From assembly GCA_037176845.1 (NCBI GenBank), contig JAYKXP010000004.1, positions 1,165,271-1,229,270 on the forward strand: DNA of 64,000 nucleotides, in the 5' to 3' direction. This document shows, piece by piece, positions 9,545-24,100 of the stretch (positions are counted from its first letter, which is position 1; every line of letters begins with the position of its first letter). The notes below the pieces were generated by a model. The model was not told the origin of the DNA. It did no database searches and saw only the letters and a program-made list of their open reading frames with translations. The stretch is from Paramarasmius palmivorus. Its lineage: Eukaryota; Basidiomycota; Agaricomycetes; Agaricales; Marasmiaceae. The translations under genes were made by a program, and so were the position numbers.

Positions 9545-12500
9545 ATGGCGCCACAACGAGATGCTTTACCTCGTCTGAATATCCCTGCAACCCTTAATAT
9601 GCAGCAACCTCGGGGTCAACCTCTTTTCTCGCCTGCTCTACCGACCTCTTTGCAGCATAGTTTTCATCCACCTTTGCCCAATATGCCACCAATGCAGACA
9701 CCAATGCAACCATTTTTCGCCCCACAACCTCCCCCAGCTCCTGGTCGTCCTCATCATTCTCACCAGGCTACCATTTCGCATCTCGCTGCTGCTGGCATTC
9801 ATCCCCCAGCTGGTTTCCCAATTACTCCTCTCGCTGGTCACTTTCCAAGGCCTTCAATGGCTCTAGGAAACCCACCAATCAAAGGACCACCACCTTCTGG
9901 TCACCCTTTTCCGAATAGGAACAGGAGACAGTTGAGTATCGGCGGTCCACCGAAAGCAGTACTTGGAGGTCCAGCACGAAAAACAAGTCCTTTACCACCT
10001 GCTGCTTCACCTTCAAATGCTCCTCCTCCGACAAAGACGAAAAAGGTCGTTGTCAATTTGCCCAAAGAAACCATTCCTGGTGAAGGAGGTCAACCTTCCA
10101 CGAGGCCAGAGTGGGCAAGGGACTTATTGAGCGCGCCAGTACCTCCCAAAAGCTTCGATATACCACCTGTGGAGATTTCAACAGCTGAGCTCTATCCTCC
10201 GGATGGTTGGCGTCTCAGTCTCCCATCAACAGTGGATGTCTTCTTACCCGGAAAGGTCCGTTTTTTCCGTTTCGTGTTATTTGTTTGAACATTCCTTGAT
10301 GTGACATGCAGAGTGCCTGGGAAGCTATCAAGCAACAGCACATAGAAGAGAAGCTAGAGAGGCTAGGTGTTGAGCGTGGAGCAAGTGCTATTCCTCACAT
10401 ACACGCTCCCCATGCGCGTGCTGCGTCGGTACGCTTCACTTTATCCACACGTGTTCTTTCAAGCCCTTTTAATGTTCGATGCTCTTTAGATATCATCACC
10501 TGCGGATCCTGCTCTCCTCCTCTTTAAACTCAACAAGCTGCAACAATCCCAGCGCAACTCGGCAAACAACTCCCTTACAACCTCACCTCAACCACCCTTT
10601 GGTCTCTCCCCTTCTCCCACTTATTCAGCGCCCCGGTTTATTACAAATAGACACGGTCACAGTCTTTCACTGGCACAACCACCGACGCATCAAATGCTCG
10701 GGGTTACCTCCAATCCATTTGGACCCAACGCCACCCTTGGTTCCGATCAGAATACCATGCAGAGTAGTCCTCGGTTCTCTCCGGTGCCAGATGCACAACC
10801 AAGCGAAACTATTCATGCACCGCAAGGTCGCGTTCCTGTCTCACTTTCGTCATTGGCGCCACCCACATCTGCAGTTGGTCGTCCCGAGAGTAAACCAGAT
10901 TTTGCACGTGGTTTCGGACTTGATATACCAGAGGAAGAAGAAGAAGAAGAGGAGGAGGAAGAAGATATCCAGAGGCAAGATGACGGAGAAATGGAAGATG
11001 AGGACGAGGACGAAGGCAGCGGAACGGCAGAAGGTGTTGTTGAGGTTCATGAAGTGGAGGACAACGAGAATGGTCTTAGTGACAAGGAGAATGATGAGAA
11101 TGGCCTTCTGACTGCTTCTCAAAGCAGACATCATTCGAGGCATGTTTCTCGCTTGTCTGCAGCTTTGTCGATGCGCTCTTTTGGTGGGCTAGTAGCAGAG
11201 GGTCTGAACGAACGTATACAAGGCTTGCAAGATGAAGAAACGACTGGTCCTTCTGGTGATGTCGAGCTTGAATCCGGTGTAGAAGAGTGGACCGGGTCGG
11301 AGGATGCCTTTATGGGTGGCAATATCTCAGATGACGATGAGGTATGTATTTCACATGTTCAGAAGGTTGTGTATATGCATTAATACTGACATTCATTCTT
11401 TCAGAGTATCGGTGAATGGTCGAATCCATCGGATGAGGAAAGGGCTCGCCAAGACCGTGCAGAGCGTCGTCGTCGCAATCATATAGACAGCGAGCAGCCA
11501 AGAAGACTGCCCAACTTCCCAAAACCTCCAGAAAACGCGATAGTGATACCTATGAGTTCGCATGGTGCAGAAGATGACATTATTTCCAATCCCAGTGACG
11601 AAGGGGATTATCTCGGTATCGGTCATTATCATCACCCATCGTCTAATGCAAATCGGTCACCACGTCCATTGCCACCTCTACCCCATTCCCGTGGAGCTTC
11701 TGGTCAGCATTCTGTCCACGACCCTGCACTTGCACATTCTCGCGACCCTTCCTCGAATATGATTGAAGGCAGTTCGCGGCCCAACCTCAATCCGTTTGCG
11801 AAGCCGTTTGTCTTTGGTGCTCCTGCCGAGGCTTCCAATGGCTGGCATCCAGAGGCCTTCAAGACTATGCCAGAACCTCCCAATGCTCCCATGATGTCGC
11901 ACTCCCGCCTTCCATCAGTCAACAAACCTCTTAACGCTGCTGCTCAGGAGTTCAAACCTGGCGGTTTCACGTTCCGTTTCCCTGCCCCAGTGCCGTCCTT
12001 CCCTGTTCCAGAACCTGGTTTCCCTGTCCCAGAGTCACGACCTCTGCCGATACCACCTATCGATGAGTCATCACCATTTAAAGTGCAAGGACGAGAAAAG
12101 CGCCAAAGAACCAACTCGAACGCTTCAGTTGAAGAAGGAGATAGCATGGCATCATTCAGGTTCCCGCCGAACGTTGATTCACCGGCGAGCATTAGACGTA
12201 TTGTGTCACCGCCGCCTGGACGGCCTCTTAATCCTACCGCAGAACCATTTACATTTGAAGGGTTCAAGCCAGTCCTTCCCCATATCCAAAACCCTGGAAG
12301 TCCGGAGGAAGCCACTTTACAAGGCGAAAGCTCTGGGAAAGGCGAGAAGGGCGATTCTGGTCCAGAGGAATTCACCTTCCCATCTGCTACAAAGGCGAAG
12401 CGTGCACCAATACCTCTCGATTTCAAGCATCCCGTTTCAAGCAATACAGTGCCAGCTGGATTGTTCAAGGCTTTGGTTAACAATGGAGACGAGCGAACTA

Positions 12501-15500
12501 GGCGGACTGTTCGTTCACGTCTTAGCTCAAGAGAGATCTTTGAGCAAGTCCGACGGCCGTCGTTGGATGATCTTGACATGCCTCCCATTTCTCACAAAGT
12601 CTCGCGGACTCGCCTAGTTACTGATCCTGGTCACGGTGTTATTTCGCCTACCGACGACGTCTTTGCTGCGTCCTCGAGGAGCCATGCCAGACGTCGCTCT
12701 TCTCTGCCGGAGAATATGACCTTCTCACCGTCGGAAGGTTCTTCCATGTCCGAGGTGTCGTCGATACCGGCCAAGGATTTAACAAGCCGTCTCGAGATGA
12801 GAAGATACGAAGATCGCTTGGAGCAGCTACTTGATGAGAAGATAGGACTCATTCGACGTGATTTGGCGAAGAAGGCAGGAGCACAGGGTTTAACACCAAA
12901 GGCAGAAGAGATGATTTCGGAAGTGGTGTCCTTGTTCCGTAGCCAGCTGCAAGAGTCAGCTGCTCGCAGTTTGGATGACAGTCAGATGGATGCACGGGGC
13001 GAACTCGACTTTGAGTTGATCAAGGATGTCGTGGAGCAGGGTCATGAAAGGATACTCGACCTTTTGAGGAAGGAGCTTCACGACGTCACTACCACTGTTG
13101 CAAATAGGTCTCTCGATGTATCTGCAACAGGTCTCCCCGCGCCAGATGTGTCTGGTGTCCTGGAGCGGAACAGTCAAAGAACTATCAGTGCTGTTGTCGA
13201 GGCCATATCAGAAATGTCGAATCGTTTGGAGACGATCACCAGCAATGCACCTTCTCATCACCACGATGCATTGGTTAATGCTATTGTGTCGCAACTAGGA
13301 CCCGTACTCAACTCTTTGCAGCCCGAAGCTGTTGACTATGACTATCTTACTGCAAAGCTCAGCCAGGCCGTCAAACCCCACATCTCTCAGATCATCGATC
13401 TTGCATCCGATAAACGCGAGACAGCTGGTCTCATTGTTGACAGATTACTGCCTTTGATGCCAAACATCCTAAAGCAGCACGCACCCGCTGTTGACACCGA
13501 CGCAATAGCTGTACAGCTCACTACCGAAGTCCGCAGGGCTATCGCTCCCATTGACGCATTCGAAATCAAGGAGCAAGTTGCAGATCTTGTAGTCGAACGT
13601 CTCGACTCGCGACTAGCTGTCAGAGACAAGTCCTTCAACGTCGATACCGTTACAGGAAAGGTGACAGAGAACGTATCTCGTTTACTTGAGCCCCTTGGAA
13701 ATGTCTCAATCACACTCTCAAACTTGATGGAGGGTCAGCGTTCCCTGGCTTCTCAGCAATCCGACTTGTCGTCCGCAAACCAACATGTGGTGGAAATCGT
13801 TTCTGATATTCCGAACCGCCTCACGTCTGTGGTGGAGGCTCTGAAGGCAACGGAATCTAATGCTCAGAACAAGAGCATCCCAGATCAAGCGTTGACCGAG
13901 CTCAGAGAAGCGATGAAAGACGTTTCGAATGCCCAGCAAAGCTTGACTGAGAACAGCGTACAAGTTTTGCAAACGTCACAGAATCTCATGTCAAAGATTA
14001 CGGCCCTCCCGGATGCTATATCATCCGTCACGAGCACATTACAATCCGCCCACGCCGATTTCATGGTTTCCCGGGATGTAGCGAAGCGCGAGATGGATGA
14101 ACTCCGTAAGGCCAACGCCGATTATCAAGTTCAAGTTGCCAAGGCTCGTGGTGCTCATGGTCAAGTTAGAGTTGAAAAGGATATGCTCAGCGAGAAATTG
14201 GGCATTGTCGAAGCCGATCGGGACAGGTTAAAGGCACAGGTGAAGGAGCTGCAAGCTTTGAATGCCTCAAAGGCCGCGGACGCTGCATCGGTCGAATCAA
14301 AGATATCCGATTTAGAGGATGCACTCGCGAAAGCGCTAGCTCGTCTGCAAGCATCCGATGTGGCTACGCAAGCCAACCAGGATCGTATTTCTGAGCTGGA
14401 GAGGGCGAATCAAGAGCTTTTGACCGAAAGGCAGAGCTTGAAGAGCAAGGCGAGTCTATTCATACCTCTAGTATACAAATTGTTCCCCTCTAATCATGTC
14501 ATTCACAGGCGGATTCACTCGAGCTCAAGGTCACATTCGCTAACCGAGACAGAGAGGCGGCAGAACGAGCCACGGTGTCCTTGCAGAAACAATACGATAA
14601 CCTCGTTTCGCAGCAAAGCAACTGGGATGCATTACGTCAGACTTCGGAGCAGATACAAAACCTAGCAACACTTATCAGTCAGGCTGACAATGAAGAGCTG
14701 AAAGAGCTTCGGCGTATCTGCGACAAGGCCAAGTTCCTTGAAGGTGAACATGCAGCGCTCAAGAGCAGGTTCAAGGAACTCGAGAACAAGGCTGCATCAG
14801 GGGAGAAGGCTGCTGCTACCGCTAAGCAGAGCCTTGCGCAAGCACAGCAACGATCCTCGGAATGGGAGAGGCAATCCAAGGAATACGCAGCAAAGCTGGA
14901 GATCACCCAAACACAGTTTGAACAGACTGAACAGACGTTATCGCAATTGGAGACTGATCACTTGACCGTGAAGATGCAATTAGAAGGGCGAGACGCTGAT
15001 GAACGCCTGTCCAAGGTAATTCTTTAGGCTTTCTTAGATTCGGTCTACTAACTTTTTGACACAGGAGCGGGAAAACAGTCTTCGTATTCAGGTTGCAGAG
15101 CTCGAAGCGAAGCTATCGCGCGTTCAAGCAGAGCTCGACCAGACTCAGACCAAACTTGCAAAGGCTTCTGTCGCTGCCCCGACCAAGCCCCACAAAACCA
15201 CAAACGGTTCAGCTCACCCGCTACGCCCTGAATCCCGAGCAAGCACTGCTTATGTGAGCGTTAGTCGCTCAGCAACTCCCAATGGGCGTGTTCCAAGCGA
15301 TCGAAGTGCAACACCCCCTGGACCCTCTGTGTGGGACTCCATGCATGCACCTCGTGCTGGAAGTCATTATAAAGCACCAAAACCCGTTTATGCATCCCGG
15401 TATCCGAGCAATCTCGGGCAGGGTGCACCACGGGGTTCGCGACGGCCGCCAGTGTCCCCACCTTCACCTACTCCTAGTGCCGTTTCCACAGCGGTAACTG

Positions 15501-15526
15501 TCGATGAAGATGGATGGTATTCGTAA
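9545..15526 (+). CDS. Very large proline-rich / coiled-coil protein, 6 exons, 1,897 aa
   Basis: Exons 9545-10255, 10312-10428, 10490-11341, 11405-14449, 14509-15015 and 15065-15526 are in frame throughout. Residues 1-200 are rich in Pro, His and Gln. A conserved-looking block follows at about 200-275 (PEWARDLLSAP ... DGWRLSLPSTVDVFLPGKSAWEAIKQQ). There is an acidic run of 10-12 Glu around residue 424 and long disordered Ser/Pro segments to about 1000. A mostly helical region follows, and a strong heptad-type coiled coil spans roughly 1450-1790, with a Ser/Pro-rich tail ending DEDGWYS. This architecture suggests a scaffold, for example at the cytoskeleton, septum or nuclear envelope, but I cannot name a family. 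The fourth intron appears to use a GC donor. No enzyme motif is seen. Confidence 0.85.
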
Positions 15527-16071
15527 ACGGGTCATGGCCGGTATTTGTGTTCTTTCTCGTCATCTTATATCAGGATATTTCTATGCTTATCACTACTTGC
15601 ATTTCTATTTCCTCGTCGTAGCCTCATGCATCTCATCAATGTTACATACCTGCTGGATTTTTTAATCGCGTTCATCTGGCTATACAGTCGGGGTAAGTGT
15701 ACCTGAACTGTTGAGTCACGCTTCCTTTTTGCATATTAGATCTTGTCCCTGCTGTACATATACATACCCAGCTCTCACACTACATTTCGCTGCACTGTAT
15801 TAAACCCTACAACTGATCAGGAAATCATAATCAAACTTGGGTTGTTGATATAACTGTAGCAGTGTCCATTGTGCTGTCTAATTTTCACACAGAATCGAAT
15901 CTGTCTGTAGCAGACCATGATACGGCTATATTCAGTTTGCAAAGCGTGGATTTTCGAGATATAAAGTACAATAAACACATTAAACACAGACGGTGAATCT
16001 AGTACACAAGCCAAAGTGAAAAGATAGCAACAAACGTCGAAGGAGTGTACGGGAAAACTGAATGAAACTAA
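15527..16071. other. Intergenic region between convergent genes
   Basis: This AT-rich stretch is the 3' flank of the coiled-coil gene and of the remodeller gene on the other strand. It contains T-rich tracts and no credible coding frame. Transcript ends of both genes presumably lie here. Confidence 0.5.
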
Positions 16072-19000
16072 TCAATCGTCGTCACTGGGTGTGAGATACT
16101 CCTCATCGCTGATGACCTGATTCTTTCTACCAGATCCCCTGGACTTCAGTGGTGGTGGTCGAACATCCTCGTCATCCATGGGCGTTAGAGCATCTTCGTA
16201 AGAACCTGTAGCAGAACCATCTCCGCCAGAAGGCGCACCCGGGAGCCCAGAGCCAACGACGACGCGATCCCAAGTGGCATTGAAGACCCTCTCCATCTCT
16301 TCGGCATCATTGTAGACCCATGATCCTTCTTGGTTGTAGGTCCTAGCGTTGTTGAACATAAGCTGCCAATCGGACTTGAACTGCATGACATCCTTGTAGT
16401 AGTTGCTCTGTGAACGTTTTCGCAGCTGAGACAATGCGATGGGGTGCATGATTATGTTGTAATAATCTGGATAATCCTGTGAAACGTATCAGTGATCATG
16501 AGAGCCTCAGTAGGAACTGTAGCCATACCCTCCGGTCAGGCACATCTCTGAAAAGCTCGCATCGTTTCCGACCATCTTCTGCTTCACATGCCAGTACTGC
16601 CTTATAACACTCCATGAAGGCTTTCTTCATTTTCTCCCTGACGGCAGTGGGCACATCTCCGGCCTTCGTCTTTCGACGTTTCTGGTCCCGGTCATCGTCG
16701 TCGTCGTCGTCAGCAATACTGGGGGTAACGGACATCGACTTCATCCCCCGTTTCCGTTTGCCAACGACAATTGGCGACTCCTCAACGGGATTCTTGGGCG
16801 GCCGTCCCTTTTTCTTGCGGCCACGACCGCTGGGTCCGGCTTCGGGCTCGGAGATGGGTGTGCCACGACCCGAGGCCTCGGCATCGCGAAGAAGTTTGTT
16901 AGTGGCTCGCCGTTCCTTCCTGTCTCGTCTCTGTTGCGAAAGCTCTTCAAGATCTTCACCATCCTCTAAGGCCTGAAATCGACCGTGATCAGCGTTGTGG
17001 TCGACAGCAAACGTAGAACATACCATAGCCCAAGCATCGTCACTGAGACCGTCGTTGTAGCTAACGACATTTCGCTTTCGCTGTCCACGACCCTCAAGAG
17101 CTTCCTCGAAGCCATCCTTGGATTCAAATGGCTCGTCAGTTTGATAGCATTCAGGCAACTCTTCCAGCTGGATGAGGGGTGGCGGTGGTTTTCCTCTGTT
17201 ACCAGCGGCACGCCAACTCTCCAAGGTGTCCCGCTCGCGCTGGGCGTCGACTTGTCGGAAGATTTCAGCTTCTTCATCTGAACGAGCAATGATGGCATTG
17301 AGCTCCTCGTCGTTCATGTCACCCGCCTCCTCGTTGTCTTCTTCCTGATCGGCCTCTAAAATGGAACGCTAAAATAGAGTATTTATGGAGACTTCGTCAG
17401 AAAAACAAAAAATTGCCTTACCAAAAATTCTTCCTGCTCCTCAACGGTACTCTTGTTGTCGAATTTACCAGCCTGAATGACCTTGTCATCGATATCGAGC
17501 TTATAACGAGCCCGTGAATACATGGCTTCCTCGACCGACTTTTCAGTGATGAAACGAAGAATAAGAACCGCTTTCGTCTGGCCAATTCGATGGGCACGAT
17601 CTTGAGCCTGTAAATCAGCGTGAGGATTCCAGTCAGAGTCGAAACTGCAAATGCGTCAGGGTGCGTATAATCGACTTGGAAGATATGACACACATGATGA
17701 CAGTGTCTGCAGTTTGCAAGTTCAAACCGAGACCACCAGCTCGGGTACTCAAAATGAAAACTTTATACTCTGAATCGGCTTTGTTGAACAATTGAACGAA
17801 CGACGCTCGCTCCTCAGTTTTCGTGCCACCATCGAGACGGAGGAATTTGACATTGGTGTACTTGAGGAAGTCAGCCATAATATCCATGACTTTGGTCATT
17901 TGGAAGAAGATTAAGACCTAAGAATGATGTAGTGTTGGCATTATCATCAGGCCGAAAACAGAGGGCTTACCCTGTGACCAGTCGCAAAGAACTTGGGTAG
18001 GACCCTATTCAGCAACTCGAGCTTGCCGGAGGACCTCACAATCTTCTCGTCAATCATACCACTGGGGTTGACTCTGTCCTCGACGCTTTCAAACAGGAAA
18101 GGATGCTGGCAGATCTTTCGAAGCTGCATAAGCTCATTGGACAGACCCTTGACACCACCTTGTTTCCTGAAAAGACGGTCAGTGAATCGCAGAGCCAGAT
18201 AGGAAGAATGACCTACCCTCCCTTAGCATCCTTGCCGTCCGCAATCATCTTGTGCTTCTTCATCTGCTTGTACATCTGGCTCTGGAGTGCACTCATTCTG
18301 ACCTTGATGACCTTCTCCACTTTATCTGGCAATTCGCTTTCCACGTCCTTCTTCAACCTTCTCAGTAAGAAGGGTCGAAGGACCTTGTGGAGACGACGAA
18401 TGATGAGTAGGGCCTCTTCTTCGGTAAGCTCAATCTTGTCCCCAGTGCCAGAGTTGGCAAACGGTGTGTTGAACCACTCGTCGAACGATTTCACCGAATT
18501 GAAGATCTTGGGGAGGACGAAGTTGAGGAGTGACCAAAGTTCTGGAAGATTGTTTTGTAGAGGAGTACCAGTCAGAATAAGACGGTAGCGAGAGGAGTAG
18601 TATGTTGTTAGGGTTTGTGAGAGCTTGGACTGGGTGTTCTTCATACGATGACCTTCGTCTATATCGGACAAGATAAGCATTGTTGCTTGAGAGAATAAAA
18701 GTATTGACATACCAATGATCATGTGGACCCACTTAATCTTACTCAAATGGGGTCGGTCCTTGATGATATATTCATACGTGGTCAATAACACCTGGAATTG
18801 CCCCACACGGAGATCGCCTTGTAATGCTCTTCGCGCTGCAGGGTTACCCTTGTAGGAGATCACCTTGACAGACGGTGCCCACTTTGCGAACTCTCCAGAC
18901 CAGTTGGTCATGGTCGACAAGGGCACAATCACAAGATAAGGACCGTGGATCTGTTTGACCTCTATCAAGAATGTTATGAGCGAGATTGTTTGGATGGTCT

Positions 19001-20931
19001 TTCCGAGACCCTACGAGAGAAATAGTTAGTGGGTGTGGGGTAGACACAGAGTTTTGTATTGTACCGACCATTTCATCTGCAAGGATACCGTTTAAACGAT
19101 TGTTGAATAAACTGACCATCCATTGCAAGCCCTTGAGCTGATACTCCTTGAGTGTGCCTCCAACGAGTATACTTGGCTGTCTTGTGATCCTTTCCTGTAT
19201 CTTGTGGGCCACAGCATAGTAGTCAATCTTGCGTTCCCTATCTTCATCATCCAAATCAACTCGTGCACCGAAAGTGGCTTCCGATGCCGGACCATCATCT
19301 TGTATCGCCGAAATAGGATACCTATGATGACCAGCCTCATTCTGCTGTGCGACGACGGCCTGAGCCAAGGAGTCAAGGTACGCATCCGTCTGTCGGAGCA
19401 AGTGAGTGATACGAGTGTCCTTCGCAGTATCAATGAGCTTCATGTAAGCCTCTTCATCGTCCGCCTTAAGAGCCTTGAGACGCTCTTTCGAGATCCTCTC
19501 AATTCTCTTTTGCTCCTCCTTCTCTGTATGTGCATGGAAGCTCCCGACTGCGCGACCGAGTCGTGAAATCCTGTCCCGAGCGGTTTGGTTGACAGCCAAC
19601 ACCTCGCGACCATGAGAAACGATGACCTCGAGCTGTTCCACATGCTTGGATTTGGCTCGTTGTTCTCTTTTCATACGCTGTTCACGCTCGAGCTTCTCAG
19701 TTGTACGTGCATCCTTGAATGTCGGTTTGCGAGTGCGACGGAAGTCACTTCGATTCAAAGGAAGCATGGAGCCATGGGTGAGACGCTCTGCCGTGAGCGC
19801 ACGCAAAGCTCGCTGTTTTTCGATTAGTCGGAGAGACTTGAGTTCGATGAGTGCACGAAGCTTCCCGTGGCTCGTCGACGGGGGGAAGGTCAAAGCTTGC
19901 TGGAGGGATTGTACAGCAGTGGCGGAGGTCTTTGGCTCCTCTGCGTTCTCTTTGTCCTCCTTGTCAGCAAGGACGTCAACATCAACGTTGGTCTCGAGTC
20001 CACCATCGCCAATCGTAGAAGTCATGGTCTCGAGTTCATGGACACGTTGCTGTATCCGGGCTTGCACAAATTTATCGCGCTCAGCGAGAATCTGTTGGGC
20101 ATCGAGTCCTGTAGGCATTATGGTGGGGATGAGGAGACGTTGGAGTCGGGTTGCGAACAACGCTGGATCCGTATCCGGGCTGCGTTTGAGGTGAGAGAAG
20201 GGGTGGCGATACGAATTGTATGGGTAGATTCCAGAGTTGACATCGTCTTCGAGGAAGGGTCCCTTGGGCATATCAGCGGGGTTGATTTGGACGGTTTCAG
20301 CCTCCTCAGTCTTGACCTGACCACTGGCTGTTGAGGGTGTAGCAGAGCCATCTGGCAGGCCGGTTTCGCTTTTGGCGACTTTGACCGCACTATCAACAAT
20401 GCGAGAAGGTACGTCGGGGATCTGCAAGACTTTTTCGAGGTTGTTTACTGCATTATTGTGAGGTACGATGGCATGCTGAAGTGCTTCTGGGACTGGGGTG
20501 CCTCGCTGAAGGAGCTTGAAAGCTTGGATTTGTGCCCGAAGAACATTAATTTGTTCCGGCGAGAATGAGACGGGAGTATGTGATTGAGGTGGGACGGAAT
20601 TGGTGTGGCCATTGACTGCTGGTGCTGGCTGTTGCATACCAGGTCCCTGTGAGACTGGTTCTGGTACCAAGTCAGCAAACAGCAGGACGACAAGGAAGAG
20701 AGAAACTGACTTATATTGTGACCCAAACTAGTTATCTGCCTGACAAGATTCTCGAGTTCATGTGGATGTTTCTGTTCTCCAGGATTCTTCCTGAGAAAAT
20801 TGGCTCGCTGACGACCAAGTGAGTTGGGGGAAGGAGAGAGAAAAAAAGATAAAGAAACATACTACAATCATATTCTGAATCTCTAGAGGAATCTGTTTTT
20901 GTTGAGGCTGCAACTGAGGTTGGGCCATCAT
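16072..20931 (-). CDS. SNF2: SWI/SNF-RSC catalytic ATPase (Snf2/Sth1 type), about 11 exons, about 1,440 aa
   Basis: The start is the first of two ATGs at 20931 ([13 protein letters not shown]). Domains in order are: a QLQ-type motif ([19 protein letters not shown]); a long basic HSA region ([14 protein letters not shown] ... [19 protein letters not shown]) followed by the post-[23 protein letters not shown], which binds actin-related proteins; and the helicase core. In the core, Walker [12 protein letters not shown] is rebuilt across an intron (about 19017-19074), DEGH is rebuilt across another (about 18668-18716), then come [36 protein letters not shown] and [12 protein letters not shown]. 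An SnAC-like region and an AT-hook-like [10 protein letters not shown] (about 16800) follow. A C-terminal bromodomain ([15 protein letters not shown] ... [16 protein letters not shown]) ends the protein. It slides or evicts nucleosomes using ATP in the nucleus. From sequence alone I cannot say whether it is the Snf2 or the Sth1 paralogue; one gene may serve both complexes. Confidence 0.95.
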
Positions 20932-21172
20932 TGTAGCCGACGACGCGCCCGCGTCGAAGAGGAATAAACAGATTCCAGGCGCGAGCTTCACTCACTGGCT
21001 GAGAGTGTCAAACTGCACAGCCCTTGCGAACTCCTCCTGCTGTCACACTACGAGTCACAGTGTCACTCTTTTTCACATCATGTGACTCTTCAATTCATTG
21101 TTGCGCGTCGGTGCCGGCCATCGCGTCTCTTACTCGTACCACATCCTTCTTGTTGGCTCTTTGATTCTCAAC
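20932..21172. promoter_or_regulatory. Divergent promoter (remodeller / KU80)
   Basis: These 241 bp lie between opposed start codons. A direct repeat of gtcacac/gtcactc/gagtcacag elements lies at about 21040-21070, and a catgtgac motif near 21080. No confirmed factor site. Confidence 0.35.
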
Positions 21173-24100
21173 ATGGCAGAACGGGCAGGGGTGAGTAATG
21201 GAGCGCTCTGTTTCTACTTTGCCTCACTTTTTTTAGTATACTATTACTATGTTCGTCGTCGACGTGTCGAAGGAGATGGGTAACCTGCGGACAGTAGAAC
21301 TGCCTGAAGGTCCCAATGGTGAACAACGTACCGCGGAGATTACCAATCTTGAATGGGGGTTGCAGTTTGTCAAGCTCAAAATCCAAGAGATGGTCGGGTA
21401 GTGTCTATTTAATGGCAACCCGTTCACTAACTCCTGGTGTAGATTTACAACGGACGGAAAACAGAACAATGTGGTGTCATTATCTTCGGCTCAGAAGGTG
21501 AGTTCAAAACTATCGCACTTCGCCAGTCTCTCACATCTTTCTTTCAGAAACCGACAATATCATCAACGACACTGACGGTGGATACGAAAATGTCATGGAA
21601 TACATTCCCATAGGAACACCCAATGCTGGAACTCTTGCCAAACTTGACCAACTCACTGCTTCAGACACATATGGAGATCGTACGTGTCTCTTATCCCCTT
21701 TGCAAAACGTCCAACCTCACTACCTTGCTCAGCTCTCGACGCCATTATTGTCGGCATCGAAACACAGCAGCGATACCTCGAAAAGAAAAAATGGACAAGG
21801 AAGCTATACATGGTTACTGGCGGAGAAGCTCAAATCGAGCTAGAGGACTGGGAAATGACGGCCGACAAGATGAACCAATATGGGATCAAGACAGCTATCG
21901 TGTACGTCGCGTTCTTTTTTGCCTTCAATACCATAGTTCACCTGTCCACATAGCGGAGTCGACTTTGACCAAGACGACGAAGATTACCACTTTATTGAAG
22001 AAAACAAGTCGCGCGAAAAAGTACACCTCGTTCACCTCTTCATAGGTCCTTTACTAAAATGTATTCGTGTCTTCAGCGCGAGAACGAGAGATTCTTTCAT
22101 CAATTCTGCGAGCGACTTGAGAATGGAAACATTGGAACCCTTGCATTCGTCATGCAAGAAGTTGCTAGGCCGGACGTCAAAATAACGCGTTCAACGCTTT
22201 CGCCTACCATTCTCCGCCTTGGTGACGTGGATAACAACCCTGAAGAAGCTTTGGAAATTATCGTCAAGACGAGCAAGTGCACAGCCGTGACGCGTCCCAA
22301 GGGATTCAAAAAGTTTGCTATCCACCGAAAGAAGGACGAGAATGGAAAGTTGAGGGATGTGGACGAAGATGGTTATGTGACATATGTACAGCTCAAGCAA
22401 AAGACGGATTACTACTTGGATAAGGAACAATTGGACAAAGATGGCGACGTTACCATGGATGAACCCGAAGTCGAACCAGTCAAGGAAGAAGTAGACGAAG
22501 ATGAAGAAGAGGACGAAGAAATGAAAAAATGGAAGACAATGGAAAAGATCGACAAGGAACAGCTCATACGAGGTTTTAAATACGGAACATCATATGCCCC
22601 GTGTCCCGACGGCCAATTCCCTCGCCTGCCGACCAAGAAGGGTATTGATATATGTGGTTTCTTCCTCGCAGAGAATGTAAGTCCCGTAATTCCTTTGCAA
22701 CAGCAACATGCTGAACCTGGTCTCAGTTCAAGCGGGAACTGTCCATGAGTGAAATACAGTACGTTTGGGGTGATCCCAACAATGCTCAGCAACAATCTGC
22801 ACTCTCTTCTCTTGCCCAAGCCATGTCTGTGGATGACACGGCAGGAGACGAGGACAGCAAAATGAACGTAGATGGGGACGACAAGAAGAAGAAACGCAAG
22901 CCTCTCATGGCCATTGCTAGGTGGGTCACAAGAGATGGGATGGACCCAAAGATGGGTGTCCTAGCCCCAACGTTGTTCGAAAACGTTCACTGTTTGCTAT
23001 GGGCGCAAGTAAGGCTTTTTTTCTTCGCGCCGTCAGTTTCTGATGGTTTTCATTTTCAAGATGCCTTTTGCGGACGATGTTCGAAAGTACACGTTTGCAT
23101 CGCTGAATCGTCTCGTTAACAAGAAAGGAGAAGTACTCACTGAACACCCCTACATTCCTACCGATGAACAACAAGAAGCAATGGATGATTACGTCGACGC
23201 TATGGATTTGATGGAGGCAGGTCCGAAAGACGAAGAGGGGTACGTCTTACAGCCATCATCAGAGGTCAACCTACTCAATGGATTCATAGTAATCGTACGC
23301 CATGGTTCAGCCCTGTCGACTCGTATAATCCTGCCCTGCATCGTGTCAAACAGGCGCTCTTCCATTGTGCCGTTGTCAACGATTTAGAGACCAATCCCAT
23401 ACCGCCCCCACACCCTGAGACGACAAAGTATTTTGAGCCTCCAAAGAGGGTACTCAAAGCTTCGAAGGAAGCACTTGATGCGTGCAAGGAGACATTCAAA
23501 GTCAAGCATGGTACCTTTCTCCTTCTCTGTCATCCACCTAAAGCTCATTACCTTATCTTCAAAGTCCAAAAGGCAGCAAAACGGACCAGACAAGACGGAC
23601 ACCAGCACGCCAGGGACGATGATGATGACGTCCTATTGCTCGACCGTAAATCTAAGCCTCGATCCCAGACTATTTCGCCATCCAAGGACAAAGGCAAGGA
23701 GCCTGCAGCTGCAGAAGATAGTGAGACGGAAGACGAGGATGAGGAGATGCTTCTACTTCCTGTCAGGCCAAAGGCAGAGGACAAAGAACCTAGCGAACCA
23801 AGTCGTCAACCACTCCCAACACCGGCAAGATCACTCTCGCCTCCTGCTAAGCGGGCTCCCAAGCTCAGGTCCAAGAGAGATCCAGATCCCGATATCGACC
23901 GAGGTATTGCCCCAGGGCGCATCATTGGAACAGCTTATCCTCTTGCAGACTTTGAAGACAATATCAAGACGGGGGACGTCGTGACAAAAGCAGTAGAAGA
24001 TCTAGCGGCGGTTATTGAGGAGATAGTGACGAAGCCGTTTTCGAGTCGCAGAACAGATGAAATGATTGAGTGTATGGTGACTTTGAGGAATACGGCTTTG

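Noticed and set aside
10479..11111. Plus-strand 210-codon frame overlapping exon 3 of the coiled-coil gene
   Set aside because: Basic Arg/Lys/Met run arises from reading GAA/GAG codons out of frame; the in-frame exon is clearly the real one.
16614..16976. Plus-strand Ser-rich frame opposite the remodeller
   Set aside because: Antisense of the Asp-rich and Lys-rich linker before the bromodomain.
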